A DNA stretch of 64,000 bases from Sphingomonas sp. NBWT7 (GCF_014217605.1 NZ_CP043639.1:1139501-1203500); one strand, 5' to 3'. Positions 49,488 to 59,014 are shown, numbered from the stretch's first letter. The notes: generated from the letters alone by a model not told the origin. Program-made: numbers and translations.

Positions 49488-50801
49488 ATGCCGCCCCGCA
49501 TGTACCATGATGCCGCGCTCGCCGCCGCCGTCCATGCCGATCCCCGGCCCGCATCGGCGGTGTCGCGCGGCGTCGGCCTCGCGGGGCTCGCGGGGCTGCT
49601 CATCTGGATCGGCGTGGCGCGCGCCTATGGCATGGACGGGCCGTACGCGGGGCTGATGAACCTCGTCGCCTGCGGGCTGCCGATGGTGCTGTGGTCGCTG
49701 CTGATCGACAAGGTCCACCGTAATCCTACGACCGGTATCGACTGGGATCACCCGCAACCATGGCGCGCGACGCTCGACGTCAGCCTCGTCAAGCTCGTCG
49801 GGCTGTGGGTTACCTGGGCCGGGATCGCGCTGATCTACGCCACCGGCCGCTTCTACTGGGACGGCAATTACCTGTTCGCGATGTGGTGCTTCACCACCGC
49901 CGCGCCGTGGTTGGTCGTCGCGTCGATCCCCTATGTGCTGTGGCTCGACCGCCGACTGATCGAGCCGCGCGACGGCGCCTGGGCGCTCGGCGCCTGGGTG
50001 ACGCACACCGCGTCCACCGACGGTGCCGCGATCGCCGGCCACCTGCGTGCGTGGGGCGTGAAGGCGTTCTTTCTCGCCTTCATGCTGGCGATCGTGCCGC
50101 CGGGCTTCGCCGAGTTCATCCGCACGCCGACGTTCGGTATTCTCGCTGATCCCGTGCGGCTGACGAACTGGCTCATTACGCTGATGTTCGTCATCGACGT
50201 CGCCTTCGCGACCGTCGGCTACATGCTGACGATGCGGCCGCTCGACGCGCATATCCGCAGCGCGAACCCCTATGCCGCGGGCTGGATGGCCGCCCTGATC
50301 TGCTATCCGCCGTTCATCCTGATGAACGAAGGCGGGCCGCTCGACTATCATCCCGGCACCGCCGATTGGACGTACTGGTTTGCCGGTCACCCGCTCGTGC
50401 TCGCCGCGATCGGCTTGGTGCTCGTCGGCTTCACGGCCGTCTACGCCTGGGCGACGGTCGCATTCGGGCTGCGCTTCTCGAACCTCACGCATCGCGGCAT
50501 CATCACCCACGGGCCGTATGCCTGGTCGAGACACCCGGCATATCTGTCGAAGAACCTGTTCTGGTGGCTCTCGACCATCCCCGTCCTGTCGACGAGATCG
50601 CTGGTCGACACGGTCCGCGCGACGGTGTTGCTCGGCGTCGTCAGCGGCATCTATTACTGGCGCGCCCGCACCGAGGAGCGGCATCTGTCGCAAGACATGC
50701 ACTACCGCGCCTATAGCGACTGGATGACGCGCAACGGCCCCGTCCCGCGCTTTTTCCGGCGTATCACCGGCGTCTCCACGCCGCTCGCCGCCGGCGGCTG
50801 A
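49488..50801 (+). CDS. Multipass membrane protein with isoprenylcysteine-methyltransferase-like C-terminus
   Basis: 437-aa protein with about ten membrane helices. The C-terminal part has the ICMT/PEMT-like signature THRGIITHGPYAWSRHPAYL followed by a helix and EERHLSQDMHYRAY, the region that binds S-adenosylmethionine in such enzymes. The N-terminal 250 residues form an added membrane domain I do not recognise. A membrane methyltransferase is likely; substrate unknown. ATGs at 49488 and 49500 are both possible starts. Confidence 0.75.
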   Translation: MPPRMYHDAALAAAVHADPRPASAVSRGVGLAGLAGLLIWIGVARAYGMDGPYAGLMNLVACGLPMVLWSLLIDKVHRNPTTGIDWDHPQPWRATLDVSLVKLVGLWVTWAGIALIYATGRFYWDGNYLFAMWCFTTAAPWLVVASIPYVLWLDRRLIEPRDGAWALGAWVTHTASTDGAAIAGHLRAWGVKAFFLAFMLAIVPPGFAEFIRTPTFGILADPVRLTNWLITLMFVIDVAFATVGYMLTMRPLDAHIRSANPYAAGWMAALICYPPFILMNEGGPLDYHPGTADWTYWFAGHPLVLAAIGLVLVGFTAVYAWATVAFGLRFSNLTHRGIITHGPYAWSRHPAYLSKNLFWWLSTIPVLSTRSLVDTVRATVLLGVVSGIYYWRARTEERHLSQDMHYRAYSDWMTRNGPVPRFFRRITGVSTPLAAGG

Positions 50802-50902
50802 TCCCCTCCGATCGTCGCCGAACCGGCACCGCGGCGACGTGGACAGGGCAACGGGCGCTGGCTATCGCTGCCCGGGGGCACGGCGCCCCGCCGGATTGCC
50901 TC

Positions 50903-53053
50903 ATGCCTCGTTTCATCCTTCACATCGGCACCCACAAGACGGGGACATCGGCCTTTCAGCAGTGGGCCACACGCAACCGCGCGGCGCTGCGCGATGCGGG
51001 CTTCCTCTATCCGGAGACCGGCGCGACGCCGGACGGCAACCACCACGCCCTGTCGCTCGCACTCGCCGGCGGGGAGATCGATGCCGGCCGGCGCATACAG
51101 ATCCTGCGGCAGTTCGATGACGAACTACGCGCCGCGCCGGACGCGGCGGTATTGATATCCGCCGAAACCATGTCGACGGTGCGCTTCTTCCCCCTCCTGC
51201 CGGCGCTGCGTACCGCGATCGAGACGCGCGGCGGCAGCGATCTCACCGCCATCGTCGCCGTGCGGGATCAATTGGCATGGCGTAATTCCTGCTACGCGCA
51301 GATGCGCGAAATGCTGACCGCCGTCCCGCCATTCGACCGCTTCTTCATGCCCGGGCCGCACGGCGTGCACAGCGGCAATTGGGAATATCTGGACGATCGC
51401 TACACGCGCGCCGGCTTCGCGCTTCAGGCGATCGCTTGCGATGCAGCGTTCCGGCGCAACGGCGTGGTCCACGCGCTGACGCGTCTGGCGTGCCTCTCCC
51501 CGCTTGCCGACATCGACACCGCGGATCGCCAGGAAGCGAATCCCAGCCTTAGCGCACTGCAACTGATCGTTGCGGACGAGGTGCGTAGCGCCATCGCCGG
51601 CCCCGACGGCAGCGTCGATTGGCCGCTGCGCAACCTCCTGGTCCCGCTCGTCATCCGCCATTCCGAAGCGCTCGCCGGACCAAGCTTCAACGGCCATACG
51701 CCGCACGCCGCGGCGGCTTATTCGGCGCTGTTCGAGGAAAGCAATGCGCGCTTTGCCGAGCGCCACTTCGGGCGCGCATGGCATGATGTTCTTCCCCCCG
51801 CGCCGCTCAAGCCGCTGTCGCCATGCGGGATCGACGATCTTCGCCCGGCACAGCGGCGCGCCGTGATGGCAGCGGTCGAGCGCGTGCTTACCGATCCCAA
51901 GGCGGTGCGGCGTATGGCTCGGCTTGCCGCCGCCGCCCCCGCGGCGGATAAGCCTTCTCCCGCGTCCCCCGCCCCGGACGCGGCAAACGCTGTCGCGCCC
52001 CCCACTCGCACAGGCCCGCCCGCGCGGATCCTGCTTCACGCCGGCTTCGCGAAAACGGGCACCACCGCGTTCCAGGAATCGTTGGCGACGCACCGCGCCG
52101 CGTTGCTCGAGGCGGGCTACCTTCTTCCCACCGCGGGCGTGAATGCCACCGGCAACGCGAGCACCCTGCTGACCGGCCTTGCCGGGCGGCTGACCCCTGC
52201 GCAGAACGAGACGATCGCGCGGCGCTTTCACGCCGAGGTGGCCGCGCATCAGGGCGATCACGTAATCATATCGAGCGAATCGGTCACCGCGCCCCTTCTC
52301 ACCCCCCGCCGCCGAGAGATCGCCGAGGCGCTCACCGCGAACGGCAATCCGGTTACGGTCCTGCTCGCGGTACGCGATCAGGTGGCGCTGCTCAATTCGG
52401 CCTATGCGCAGATGCGCGCACAGTTCCACGCGCGCGATCCGTTCGAGGACTACGTCGCGAAGATCGTCGCCAACGGCCGGCTCGACTGGAACCGGCAGCG
52501 CACCTCGTTTGAGGAACTCGGGCTCGATTTCACGCCGCTCGCCTATACGCGCGCCGTGCAGGACGAGGGAATCGTGCGCGCGCTCGCCCGCCTGCCGGAA
52601 CTCGCGCCACTCGCGCCGGTCTTTGCCAACGCCGCCGAGCATCGCGCAAACCGTTCGGCAGGCTGGAAACAATTGCTCGTCGCGGAGGCGCTGCGCGTGT
52701 GGCTTGAAGACGAGGGCCGCGCCATGCTGCCGGTGCAACGTCATGCTTTGCGGGGCATCGTCGATCGGCAGATGGCGGACATTCCCGACGCGCCGTTCAA
52801 CGGCTTCCACCCAACGCTGCTTGCCTACGTTCGCGAGCAGTACGCCGAGAGTAACGACACGTTCGCGGCACGCCACTTCGATACGCAATGGGCGCTGCTA
52901 TTCCCGCGCACCCCGCTGCCGCCGCGCTCCCCCGCTTCGTTCGATGACCTGGCGGCGGATGTCGCGACACAGCTTCGCGGTATCGTCGCCGCCTGTCGTG
53001 ACGAGGCGGAAACCAGCATCGATTGGACCATGCCGCACCGAGCCGCTGCGTAA
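50903..53053 (+). CDS. Tandem double sulfotransferase-like protein
   Basis: 716-aa soluble protein made of two copies of one domain joined by a Pro/Ala linker (about residues 340-372). Each copy has a PAPS-loop motif near its start (ILHIGTHKTGTSAFQ at 5-19; LLHAGFAKTGTTAFQ at 377-391), a second conserved block (VAVRDQLAWRNSCYAQMRE at 118-136; LAVRDQVALLNSAYAQMRA at 488-506) and a shared C-terminal block (FNGHTPHAAAAY...ERHFG; FNGFHPTLLAYV...ARHFD). No signal peptide. Acceptor unknown; a glycan or lipid is plausible. It stands alone between an ICMT-like gene and convergent proA. Confidence 0.8.
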   Translation: MPRFILHIGTHKTGTSAFQQWATRNRAALRDAGFLYPETGATPDGNHHALSLALAGGEIDAGRRIQILRQFDDELRAAPDAAVLISAETMSTVRFFPLLPALRTAIETRGGSDLTAIVAVRDQLAWRNSCYAQMREMLTAVPPFDRFFMPGPHGVHSGNWEYLDDRYTRAGFALQAIACDAAFRRNGVVHALTRLACLSPLADIDTADRQEANPSLSALQLIVADEVRSAIAGPDGSVDWPLRNLLVPLVIRHSEALAGPSFNGHTPHAAAAYSALFEESNARFAERHFGRAWHDVLPPAPLKPLSPCGIDDLRPAQRRAVMAAVERVLTDPKAVRRMARLAAAAPAADKPSPASPAPDAANAVAPPTRTGPPARILLHAGFAKTGTTAFQESLATHRAALLEAGYLLPTAGVNATGNASTLLTGLAGRLTPAQNETIARRFHAEVAAHQGDHVIISSESVTAPLLTPRRREIAEALTANGNPVTVLLAVRDQVALLNSAYAQMRAQFHARDPFEDYVAKIVANGRLDWNRQRTSFEELGLDFTPLAYTRAVQDEGIVRALARLPELAPLAPVFANAAEHRANRSAGWKQLLVAEALRVWLEDEGRAMLPVQRHALRGIVDRQMADIPDAPFNGFHPTLLAYVREQYAESNDTFAARHFDTQWALLFPRTPLPPRSPASFDDLAADVATQLRGIVAACRDEAETSIDWTMPHRAAA

Positions 53054-53057
53054 GCGT

Positions 53058-54323
53058 TCAGCCTCGGCCGCGAACCTGCCCGGTACCGCGGCCGACCCAT
53101 TTGTAGGTCGTCAGCCCTTCCAGCGCGACCGGCCCGCGCGCGTGCAGGCGCCCGGTCGCGATGCCGATCTCCGCGCCCAGCCCAAATTCCCCTCCATCGG
53201 CGAATTGCGTCGATGCGTTCCACAGGACGATCGCCGAATCGACGCGGGCAAGGAATTGCTCGGCAACCGCCCTGTCCTCGGTCACGATCGCATCGGTATG
53301 ATGTGATCCGTGCCGTGAAATATGCGTCAGCGCGGCGTCCACGCCGTCGACGATAGCGACCGAACAGATCGCATCGAGATATTCGGTGTCCCAGTCCGCG
53401 TCGTCGGCGCGTGGCACGCCACTCAACGCCGAGATCCGCGCGTCGCCACGTACCGCGCATCCCGCCGCGACGAGCGCCGCCACCACCCCCGCGGGATCGG
53501 GATAGGCCGCGTCGATCAGCAACGTCTCCATTGCGCCGCACACGCCCGTCCGGCGCATCTTTGCGTCAACGGCCACCTGGCACGCCATTGCCGGATCGGC
53601 GGAGGCGTGAACGAATACGTGGTTGATGCCGTCGAGATGCGCGAGCACTGGCACGCGCGCTTCCGACTGAACACGGCCGACAAGGCTTTTGCCGCCGCGC
53701 GGGATGATCAAATCGATCGCGCCCGCCGCCTGCAACATTGCGCCCACGGCCGCGCGATCGGTCGTCTCCACGCGCTGCACGGCGTCGACCGGCAACGCTG
53801 CAGCGCGAAGCCCGTCCGTGAAAGCCCGGTGGATGGCGGCATTGCTCTCCAGCGCCTCTGATCCACCGCGCAGGATCACCGCGTTGCCCGACATCACGCA
53901 CAGCGCCGCCGCGTCGGCGGTGACATTGGGACGGCTTTCGTAGATGATGCCGATGACGCCGATCGGGACGCGAACGCGCGCAAGGTCGAGCCCGTTGGGC
54001 CGCACCGTCCTGTCGATCTCCGCGCCGAGCGGATCGTCCAGCGTTGCCACTGTTGCTAGGCCCTGTGCCATCGCCTCGACACGGACAGCGTCCAGCGCGA
54101 GGCGATCGAGCATGGCGGCGGAAAGGCCGTTGTCGCGCGCGCGTTCCATGTCGATCTGATTCGCCACGATGATCGCGTCGGTCGCGCGCCGCAGCGCCTC
54201 CGCGGCGGCGCCAAGTGCTGCGCGGCGCTGTTTCGTGGGTGATCCCGCGAGCACAGATGCGGCCCGCCTCGCGTCAGCGGCAAGCGTTGCGATCAGAGCG
54301 GCCGAGGCGGAAGGATCGGGCAT
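53058..54323 (-). CDS. proA: Gamma-glutamyl phosphate reductase
   Basis: 421-aa NADPH-dependent enzyme, second step of proline synthesis (gamma-glutamyl phosphate to glutamate semialdehyde). Seen: RVPIGVIGIIYESRPNVT, the catalytic Cys in RRTGVCGAMETLLID, and the C-terminal GLGAEIGIATGRLHARGPV. Its end is 4 nt from the end of the convergent tandem sulfotransferase gene. proB is not adjacent. Confidence 0.96.
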   Translation of the reverse strand: MPDPSASAALIATLAADARRAASVLAGSPTKQRRAALGAAAEALRRATDAIIVANQIDMERARDNGLSAAMLDRLALDAVRVEAMAQGLATVATLDDPLGAEIDRTVRPNGLDLARVRVPIGVIGIIYESRPNVTADAAALCVMSGNAVILRGGSEALESNAAIHRAFTDGLRAAALPVDAVQRVETTDRAAVGAMLQAAGAIDLIIPRGGKSLVGRVQSEARVPVLAHLDGINHVFVHASADPAMACQVAVDAKMRRTGVCGAMETLLIDAAYPDPAGVVAALVAAGCAVRGDARISALSGVPRADDADWDTEYLDAICSVAIVDGVDAALTHISRHGSHHTDAIVTEDRAVAEQFLARVDSAIVLWNASTQFADGGEFGLGAEIGIATGRLHARGPVALEGLTTYKWVGRGTGQVRGRG

Positions 54324-54438
54324 CCAACAATCGCTAGCATCGTCGCGTCCCGCTCGCGAGTCGTCCGCTCATCCCGCCGATCGCGCTTTTTTGCCGCCCG
54401 GATGCTGCGCCGGTTGCGGCGCCTCCTATATCCGAAAG

Positions 54439-54936
54439 ATGACCAGCCTGTACGATCGCCGCTCGACGCTCGCCGCCCTCGCAACGGGCACTGTCGCCGC
54501 CGTGCTGACCGCCTGCCGCGCCGCACCGGCCGATGCCGCGGCCGGCAATTTCCCCTATCGCCTGTCCGACAAGCAGTGGCGGGCGAAGCTATCGCCGGCG
54601 GCATATCGCGTGCTGCGCGAGGAGGATACAGAGCGGCCGTTCACCAGTCCACTCAACAAGGAAAAGCGCGCCGGCACCTTCACCTGCGCCGGATGCGGTC
54701 AGCCGCTGTTTGCGTCGAAGACCAAATTCGAGAGCGGAACCGGCTGGCCAAGCTTCTGGGCCCCCTTGCCGCGCGCCGTGGGTACGACGACCGACACTAC
54801 GCTTGGCATGTCGCGTACCGAAGTTCATTGCAGCCGCTGCGGCGGGCATTTGGGCCACGTGTTCGACGACGGGCCACCGCCGACCGGCAAGCGCTACTGC
54901 ATGAACGGCGTCGCGCTAGGCTACCGCGGGGCCTGA
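54439..54936 (+). CDS. msrB: Exported peptide-methionine (R)-S-oxide reductase MsrB
   Basis: 165-aa MsrB that repairs oxidised methionine in proteins. Structural zinc cysteines C83, C86, C131, C134; catalytic C154 in RYCMNGVAL. Unlike cytoplasmic MsrB it has an N-terminal export signal: twin Arg (DRRSTLAALATG), a hydrophobic stretch and a lipobox-like LTAC (C26), so it may be a Tat-exported lipoprotein acting in the periplasm. Divergent from proA across about 115 nt. Confidence 0.9.
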   Translation: MTSLYDRRSTLAALATGTVAAVLTACRAAPADAAAGNFPYRLSDKQWRAKLSPAAYRVLREEDTERPFTSPLNKEKRAGTFTCAGCGQPLFASKTKFESGTGWPSFWAPLPRAVGTTTDTTLGMSRTEVHCSRCGGHLGHVFDDGPPPTGKRYCMNGVALGYRGA

Positions 54937-54960
54937 CACTGCCCGCGCAATCCGTCGGCC

Positions 54961-55545
54961 TTACTGGCCGACGGTGATTGCACCTTTCATCGGCACCGCC
55001 GCGGCCGCAGCGATCGCAAGATTGGCGAGACGCGTCTCGTCGTCGCGACCCTGCGCGATCACCGGTGCTTCGCCCGGCGCGAGCAACGGCGCATGGTCGC
55101 TATAGATAAAGCCGTTGGTGGGGTAGCTCGACGTGCCGAGCCCGCCCTGCGGCGCGTACCACACCTTGACCATGCTCCAGTCGCCTGCCGCCGACACGTC
55201 GATCGCGCGAACGTCGCGCTCGATCCCGCCGCGACGCGACCAGTTCGCGTGCGTCAACAGGACTTCGCGATCGCTGACGATGCGGCTTACCATCGCCACG
55301 TGGCCGATGCGCATGCGGCGAGTAGGCTGGAAGGACAGGACCGCGCCGACCTTCGGCGTCTCACCGCGGGCGTAGCGGCCGGCGGCCTGGCCCCACCAGG
55401 TGTTGGCATTGCCATGGATCTGGATACCCGAGATCTCACGGGCGTACGGCGCGCACTGCCAGAATTGGGCGTTGGCTGCAGTCGCCGTCGTCAGGCCGCA
55501 CGCGGCCATCAGCGCGAAACGCGCTGTAAAATTCTTGAAAGTCAT
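54961..55545 (-). CDS. Exported CHAP-domain protein (putative peptidoglycan amidase/endopeptidase)
   Basis: 194-aa protein. Signal peptide ends about residue 27 (TATAANAQ). CHAP catalytic residues: C31 in WQCAPYAREISG, H82 in RIGHVAMVSR and the polar N101 in THANWS. The fold usually hydrolyses peptidoglycan cross-links or side chains. The last 40 residues form an Ala-rich tail not part of CHAP. Convergent with msrB, 24 nt apart. Confidence 0.85.
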   Translation of the reverse strand: MTFKNFTARFALMAACGLTTATAANAQFWQCAPYAREISGIQIHGNANTWWGQAAGRYARGETPKVGAVLSFQPTRRMRIGHVAMVSRIVSDREVLLTHANWSRRGGIERDVRAIDVSAAGDWSMVKVWYAPQGGLGTSSYPTNGFIYSDHAPLLAPGEAPVIAQGRDDETRLANLAIAAAAAVPMKGAITVGQ

Positions 55546-55642
55546 TGCGACCCCCCGGTCAACGGATGTCTGTTGCAGTCCGGCTACGGGGGGTTGGAAA
55601 CAAAAGAAATAGCGGCGGGAACCAAAGCCGATGAACGGTGTT

Positions 55643-55669
55643 GCCGCGCCGACGAACTGCCGGCGCGGC
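55643..55669. terminator. GC-rich hairpin after the GPH transporter gene
   Basis: GCCGCGCCG and CGGCGCGGC pair around a 9-nt loop, 11 nt beyond the transporter stop. On the plus side it is followed by CGTTTTCC, on the minus side by no T tract. Placement suggests a terminator for the transporter unit; efficiency is doubtful. Confidence 0.4.
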
Positions 55670-55680
55670 CGTTTTCCGCC

Positions 55681-57213
55681 TTAGGGAACGGGGTCGATCC
55701 GCTCCGAATCCAGCGCCTGCATGCGCAGCGCTTCGAGCCGGGCGCTATGTTCCGCCCGGCCGAACGGGAAGGCGCGATAGGTAAGCGCCGCGATCAGCGC
55801 GAGGCTGGTGGCGGTGACGATGTAGATGATCGTCAGGCGATCGACGACTTCGACCGGCACCTGACCCGGCACGGCCTTTTCCGGAAAGCCGGCGATCGCG
55901 AGGATCAGCCCGGTAACGAAGATGCCGACACCGCTGGTGCATTTCTGGATGAAGAAACCACCGGCGAAGAACACACCTTCTGAGCGGCGCCCGGTGCGCT
56001 GTTCCGAATCCTCGACGACGTCGGCCATCATCGACGCACCGAGGATGTGCGCGGTCACGCCGGCGGCGGTACCGGCGGCGAGGAACGCGAACAGCAACGG
56101 CAGCATCGCGGCATCGCCTACCTGCGGAAAGATGCCCGCGAGACGAAGCCAGTAAGGTGCGGTGCCGATGACGATCGCGATCAGCGCCGCGGTCGACGCC
56201 GCCTTGGGCTTGCTTGTCACCTGACCGAGCTTGGGCGCGAGGACAAAGGCAACCAGCACGCCGCCGAACAGCACGAAGCTGAGCGGCACGAACGTCGGCA
56301 GCGTCAGCCCGAGGATCGTCACCGTCGTGAAGCGCCAGACGTAGGTGTAGAGATAGTTGGAGATCGCATAGGTGATCCCCTGGTTGGTGTAGACGAACAG
56401 CCCCGCGACCATCAGGATCACGAACGCGCGATTCTTCAGCGTCTCGCCCAGCTCCTGGAAATTCTTCGCCAGCGACTGCTTCTCGATCACCGGATTGGGC
56501 AGGTTCGGGATCTCGCGATGCGTACCCATAGCCGACGTCAGGATCGCGAAGCCCATGAACAGCGCGCCCGCGATCGCGAAGCCCTTATAGCCGTCACGGT
56601 TAAGCAGCCCGTTGGGAAATTCGGGCGTCGGCGACAGGAATATCCAATAGGCGCCGATCAGCATGATCAGCCCCCCTGCCCAGCCGAACAGATAGCGATA
56701 CGCCATGATCCGCGTCCGCTCGTCGTAATCGGTGCTTAGCTCGGCGGCCATTGCCTGGCTCGGCACCTCATAGGCGCTTACCGCGCTGCGCACGAGAACG
56801 GCGGCGACGAACAGCCAGCCTAGGATCGCCGTCTGCGACGCCTGCGGCGGGTTCCACAAAAGCACCCAACCAAGCATGATCGGCAGCGCCGCGCCGTATA
56901 GCCAGGGATGCCGCCGCCCCCAGCGGGTCCGCGTGCGATCGGACAGGAAGCCGACGGTCGGATCGACGAAGGCGTCGATCACCAGCGCGAGCATGATGAC
57001 GAAGCCGACCGTCGCCGCCGGCACGCCGATCACCTGATTGTAGAACAGCAGCAGAAACGTGCCGAACCCCGAATCCTTGACGCCATAGGCCGCCGCGCCG
57101 AAGCCGTAGCTCGCCATCGTGCCGGTGCGCAGGCGCCGTGCGGGCGGCGGTGCACCCGTAGTTGCCGCCGTGCCCAAATCCGCCGCCGCGCCGCTCGCGA
57201 TCGACGCGCTCAC
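55681..57213 (-). CDS. MFS transporter of the GPH (glycoside-pentoside-hexuronide:cation symporter) type
   Basis: 510-aa protein with 12 predicted membrane helices. The first helices carry the GPH pattern FGTFLLLFYNQVIGVPA and VDPTVGFLSDRTRTRWGRRH. About 35 extra N-terminal residues precede the first helix. Substrate unknown; similar carriers in sphingomonads lie in sugar and in steroid gene clusters. The GTG start overlaps nothing upstream, and its first codon overlaps the stop of the preceding SDR gene (GTGA), so both are cotranscribed. Confidence 0.88.
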   Translation of the reverse strand: MSASIASGAAADLGTAATTGAPPPARRLRTGTMASYGFGAAAYGVKDSGFGTFLLLFYNQVIGVPAATVGFVIMLALVIDAFVDPTVGFLSDRTRTRWGRRHPWLYGAALPIMLGWVLLWNPPQASQTAILGWLFVAAVLVRSAVSAYEVPSQAMAAELSTDYDERTRIMAYRYLFGWAGGLIMLIGAYWIFLSPTPEFPNGLLNRDGYKGFAIAGALFMGFAILTSAMGTHREIPNLPNPVIEKQSLAKNFQELGETLKNRAFVILMVAGLFVYTNQGITYAISNYLYTYVWRFTTVTILGLTLPTFVPLSFVLFGGVLVAFVLAPKLGQVTSKPKAASTAALIAIVIGTAPYWLRLAGIFPQVGDAAMLPLLFAFLAAGTAAGVTAHILGASMMADVVEDSEQRTGRRSEGVFFAGGFFIQKCTSGVGIFVTGLILAIAGFPEKAVPGQVPVEVVDRLTIIYIVTATSLALIAALTYRAFPFGRAEHSARLEALRMQALDSERIDPVP

Positions 57214-58028
57214 TGGAACGCCTCCAACGCGGCGAAGAGCCCGGGCTGCTCTGGATCCCAGCTCTGCCGTGTGCCGATCGTGATGCCGCCGTCGACGACG
57301 AGGTGCGTGCCGGTGATGAAGCCAGCGTCGTCGCTGAGCAGAAAGGTAACGGCGGCCGCGATATCCTCTGGCCGGCCGGCGCGCGCGACGGGCTGCGCCT
57401 TAGCGGCGACCTGCGCGATCACCTCATTGGCGGCGGCACGCTTCTCCTCTGCCACGTCTAAGTGGCGGGTGAAGATGTTGGTGGTGATGAAGCCGGGGAT
57501 CACCGCGTTGACACGCACGTTGCTCTTAGCAAGGTCGGCGGCGGCAAGCTTCGACAGATGGAGAACGCCGGCCTTGGCGGTCGAATAGGCGATCGGCGCG
57601 TAGCCGGTGCCGAGCGCCGATACCGAGGACGTGTTGACGATCGCCCCCTTGCCGCGCTTCGCCATGATCGGCGCGGCGTAACGGATACCGAGCGCGACCG
57701 AGCGCAGCAGCAGGTTCTGGGTGCGATCCCAATCGCCGGGCGCGATCTCGTCGATCTTCTCGGGCGCACCGCCCGCACCCGCATTGTTGAAGAGAACGTC
57801 GAGTCCGTCGGGCGCCTCGATCAATGCGCGGATGTCGTCGGCATTCGTCACGTCGCAGCGCTGGAAGTGGATCTTTCCGTTCGACGTTTCGGCGATCTCG
57901 CGCCCTGCCGCCTCATCGATATCGCCGATCCACACTTCGGCGCCCTCCTCGGCAAGGCGCAGCGCGGTCGCGCGCCCGATCCCCGAAGCGCCGCCCGTAA
58001 CGACGGCACGCTTACCCGAAAAGCGCAT
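57210..58028 (-). CDS. Short-chain dehydrogenase/reductase
   Basis: 272-aa classical SDR. Cofactor motif TGGASGIG (residues 11-18), D36 of the IGDID strand favours NAD(H), NNAG at 81-84, catalytic Ser in VNTSSVSALG, Y148 and K152 in YSTAK. The C-terminal GFITGTHLVVDGG is typical. It probably oxidises a hydroxyl of a hydrophobic substrate. It heads the SDR-transporter pair and is divergent from a second SDR gene. Confidence 0.9.
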   Translation of the reverse strand: MRFSGKRAVVTGGASGIGRATALRLAEEGAEVWIGDIDEAAGREIAETSNGKIHFQRCDVTNADDIRALIEAPDGLDVLFNNAGAGGAPEKIDEIAPGDWDRTQNLLLRSVALGIRYAAPIMAKRGKGAIVNTSSVSALGTGYAPIAYSTAKAGVLHLSKLAAADLAKSNVRVNAVIPGFITTNIFTRHLDVAEEKRAAANEVIAQVAAKAQPVARAGRPEDIAAAVTFLLSDDAGFITGTHLVVDGGITIGTRQSWDPEQPGLFAALEAFQ

Positions 58029-58173
58029 CCTCTGGTCCTAACTTTTAGCTGTTTTCGGCAGCATAGTATGGCCGGCGCCTTCGTCAATCATAACCCGTTC
58101 GAATTTTCGGTAGGGTGTTGTCGCGCCTGCGACCGGACGATAGGCGATGCGTGATTATCCGGGAGAGACGACG

Positions 58174-58962
58174 ATGAGCTTCGCCAATCTGTTCAGCCTA
58201 GAGGGCAAGATCGCGCTAGTGACGGGCGGCAGCCGCGGGATCGGCAAGATCATCGCCAAGGGCTTCATCGAGCAGGGCGCCACCGTCTATATCTCGTCAC
58301 GCAAGGCGGCGGCGTGCGAGGAAACTGTCGCCGAGCTCGGCGCCAAATGCATCGCGCTGCCGCAGGACGTGTCGACGGTCGAGGGTTGCAAGGCGCTGGC
58401 GACGGCGTTCGCCGAGCGCGAACAGCGGCTCGACATCCTCGTCAACAACGCCGGCGCGGCGTGGGGTGTCCCGTTTGAGGAGTTCCCCGAGAGCGGCTGG
58501 GACAAGGTGATGGACCTCAACGTCAAGTCGCCGTTCTTCCTGACGCAGGCACTGCACGGGCTGCTCAAGGCGCAGGCAAGCCACGACAAGCCGTCCAAGG
58601 TGATCAACATCACCTCGATCGACGGGCTGCGGCTCAATCCGTGGGACACGTACAGCTACCACGCATCGAAGGCGGCGCTGATCTATCTCACCAAGCGGAT
58701 GGCAGCGCGGCTGATTAAGGACGGGATCATCGTCACCAGCCTCGCGCCCGGCGCCTTCGCGAGCGAGATGAACCGCGCCGCGCGCGATCACGGCGACGCG
58801 GTGGCGAAGGGCATACCGATGCGGCGGATCGGCAACGAGGCCGACATGGCGGGCGCGGCGATCTTCCTCGCCAGCCGAGCGAGCGACTATGTCGTCGGCG
58901 ATACGCTGGTGGTCGACGGCGGCGTCGTCAACGCGTCGCTCGGCACCAGCCTCGACGCGTGA
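58174..58962 (+). CDS. Short-chain dehydrogenase/reductase
   Basis: 262-aa classical SDR. TGGSRGIG (17-24), SSRKA after strand two favours NADP(H), NNAGAAWGVPFEEFP (91-105), S148 in NITSIDGLR, Y162 and K166 in YHASK. The loop DGLRLNPWDTYSYHASKAAL matches the RhlG/KR-like subgroup. The start at 58174 follows GGGAGAGACGACG; nine more residues would be possible upstream. It is divergent from the other SDR gene over 145 nt. Confidence 0.9.
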   Translation: MSFANLFSLEGKIALVTGGSRGIGKIIAKGFIEQGATVYISSRKAAACEETVAELGAKCIALPQDVSTVEGCKALATAFAEREQRLDILVNNAGAAWGVPFEEFPESGWDKVMDLNVKSPFFLTQALHGLLKAQASHDKPSKVINITSIDGLRLNPWDTYSYHASKAALIYLTKRMAARLIKDGIIVTSLAPGAFASEMNRAARDHGDAVAKGIPMRRIGNEADMAGAAIFLASRASDYVVGDTLVVDGGVVNASLGTSLDA

Positions 58963-58970
58963 CGTGAAAT

Positions 58971-59004
58971 GGGGCGGCGGCCGGTTTCCCCCGGCCGCCG
59001 CCCC
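58971..59004. terminator. Strong hairpin between convergent SDR and RcnB-family genes
   Basis: Perfect 14-bp stem GGGGCGGCGGCCGG / CCGGCCGCCGCCCC with a 6-nt loop. It begins 8 nt after the SDR stop and ends 10 nt from the RcnB-family stop; the minus side is followed by ATTTC. Probably terminates both transcripts. Confidence 0.7.
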
Positions 59005-59014
59005 CGCGACGAAC

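Noticed and set aside
51125..52888. 587-codon open frame on the minus strand
   Set aside because: Antisense to the tandem sulfotransferase gene, which has clear duplicated motifs.
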